Origin: Bacteroidales bacterium
Lineage (GTDB): Bacteria > Bacteroidota > Bacteroidia > Bacteroidales > UBA932
Reading direction: 5' to 3'
Length of the DNA: 64,000 nt
Assembly: GCA_024693285.1 (NCBI GenBank)
Contig: JAILLE010000044.1
Span: forward strand, 41,945 to 105,944
Shown: in pieces, positions 63,109 to 64,000 of the stretch
Layout: each line of letters begins with the position of its first letter
Numbering within the stretch: position 1 is the first letter of the stretch
Notes under the pieces: model-generated
Seen by the model: only the letters and a program-made list of their open reading frames with translations
The model's database searches: none
What the model was told of the DNA's origin: nothing
Program-made: the position numbers and the translations under genes

Positions 63109-64000
63109 ATGAAACGGGTCCTGCTTATCTGCGCCTTAGCCGTAGCGCTTGCCGCCTTGCCGCTTATAATCGGCGGACGCAAGGCCCCCGTCGGCGTCAG
63201 TTTCCCCGAGTCGCCGATCGAGCTTGCCGCCAACGAGGATTTCGGGATGCAGCTGATCAACATGTTCAACATCATCCAAATCCCGGATGGTACATACCGG
63301 ATGTATTTCATCGCCAATCCCCAGGACGGGATCGCCGAAAACGAGAAGCTTCAGAATCTCTACTACGCGGAGTCGCGGGACGGTTTCCATTACGAGTTTA
63401 AAGGCAAACTGATGGATGAGCTGATAGAGCAGACCATCTTCATGGTGAAAGACAAGGATTATCCATACCGGATGGTAGGCTGTCAGTGGATCGGAGAAAA
63501 ATCCTGGGAGCGGGGTCTGTTCCTGTGGAAGTCAAAGGACGGGCTGGAATTTACCGACAAGAAGATGATCTATGACAAGATCCACGACACCCAGAACGTG
63601 ATGATCCCCAGAGGCAAACGATTGAGGCTTTATTCCAGGATCACACAGGAAAACTACATGAACCGGAGGGTGACCGTCGCGGAATTCAATTCGCGTGGAG
63701 ACCAGATCAGCGACACCGAGATCCTGGCCGGTGACTTTCTGTATAATTCGGCGGCCTGCAAGGTGGATCGGCATTATGACCTGCTTTTCCCCACCTATTA
63801 CAACACGCACGGCAAGACGACAGATACCTGCTGTTTTCGCTGCTATGTGACGTATGGCCCCTTTGTCCGGGAACTACCTTGCGAGCTCAACCGCTGGGTC
63901 GAGCCTGATGAGCATTGGGTACTGGCCGCTCCGGGCTTCGTTTTCATAGATGGAGAAAGGTATCTTGCCTACAATACCCGCACACGGTCGCACGAGACGA
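63109..64000 (+). CDS. Beta-propeller protein, GH32/GH43-like, cut by window edge
   Basis: The frame is open from an ATG at 63109 to the end of the window (297 codons; an in-frame ATG four codons earlier is possible). It has a signal peptide or anchor (MKRVLLICALAVALAALPL), then five-bladed-propeller-like segments: PDGTYRMYFIANPQDG, NLYYAESRDGFHYEF, FLWKSKDGLEFTDKKM and YNSAACKVDRHYDLLFPTYY. These are typical of GH43/GH32-like sugar-hydrolase propellers, but catalytic residues are not certain. It follows lysS by 27 bases, too short for a good promoter call. Confidence 0.65.
   Translation, partial: MKRVLLICALAVALAALPLIIGGRKAPVGVSFPESPIELAANEDFGMQLINMFNIIQIPDGTYRMYFIANPQDGIAENEKLQNLYYAESRDGFHYEFKGKLMDELIEQTIFMVKDKDYPYRMVGCQWIGEKSWERGLFLWKSKDGLEFTDKKMIYDKIHDTQNVMIPRGKRLRLYSRITQENYMNRRVTVAEFNSRGDQISDTEILAGDFLYNSAACKVDRHYDLLFPTYYNTHGKTTDTCCFRCYVTYGPFVRELPCELNRWVEPDEHWVLAAPGFVFIDGERYLAYNTRTRSHET

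Overview
This window looks like a stretch of chromosome from an uncultured Bacteroidales bacterium of the gut or rumen type. The evidence is Bacteroidota-style promoters (TAnnTTTG boxes), an almost complete lack of Shine-Dalgarno sites, a bat aerotolerance operon, a YifB/ComM ATPase, a TGS/uridine-kinase-like protein, a Bacteroidota-type topoisomerase IV A subunit, an ExbB/ExbD/TonB set and many secreted lipoprotein glycosidases. I see no IS element, prophage, integrase, rRNA or CRISPR array. One tRNA (Pro, UGG) is present. The assignment to an order is inference from gene content.

Layout. (1) 1-2.0 kb: end of an L-fucose catabolic operon (fucI, then the start of fucP running off the left edge). 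(2) 2.0-6.0 kb: lepA with a small glycosyltransferase, diverging from an ECF sigma factor, a membrane anti-sigma-like protein and a Spy-like periplasmic protein. (3) 6.0-23 kb: an accessory carbohydrate region with a GH43 lipoprotein, an outer-membrane barrel, tRNA-Pro and lolD. A tight minus-strand five-gene set follows (GH2, RbsD/FucU-like lipoprotein, SGNH esterase, DUF1295 protein, YfcC carrier). After it come an alpha/beta-hydrolase plus SGNH fusion, two tandem Big2 lipoproteins and an (alpha/alpha)6 glycosidase that follows malate dehydrogenase. (4) 24.2-26.0 kb: a secreted homologue of the cholesterol-dependent cytolysins whose membrane-recognition loops have diverged. (5) 26-38 kb: phosphopantetheinyl transferase, LemA/DUF2207, TPR protein, degenerate LytM (EnvC-like) protein, tsaE, a four-gene envelope operon (TM2, LolA-like, two paralogous membrane proteins), ComM and a secreted esterase. 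(6) 38-41 kb: uridine-kinase-like protein and a GMP synthase that lacks its glutaminase half. (7) 41-49.3 kb: the complete bat operon (MoxR, DUF58, membrane protein, BatA, BatB, BatC, fused BatD-BatE). (8) 49.4-58 kb: truA, exbB-exbD-tonB, an rluB with a long disordered repeat, era, parC, aroK. (9) 58-64 kb: DUF4091 lipoprotein, recJ, lysS and the start of a beta-propeller protein running off the right edge.

The most notable items are the CDC-like cytolysin, three palindromic repeat elements that lie in frame inside coding regions (YfcC, the GH95-like enzyme and ParC), the stand-alone ATP-pyrophosphatase form of GMP synthase, the BatD-BatE fusion, a GH2 protein with His where the acid/base Glu normally lies, and several promoters so close to the start codon that the mRNAs should be leaderless. 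No intergenic stretch reaches 300 bases; the longest (about 220-270 bases, before lolD and before the phosphopantetheinyl transferase) hold the tRNA, terminators, promoters and a small ORF, listed below.
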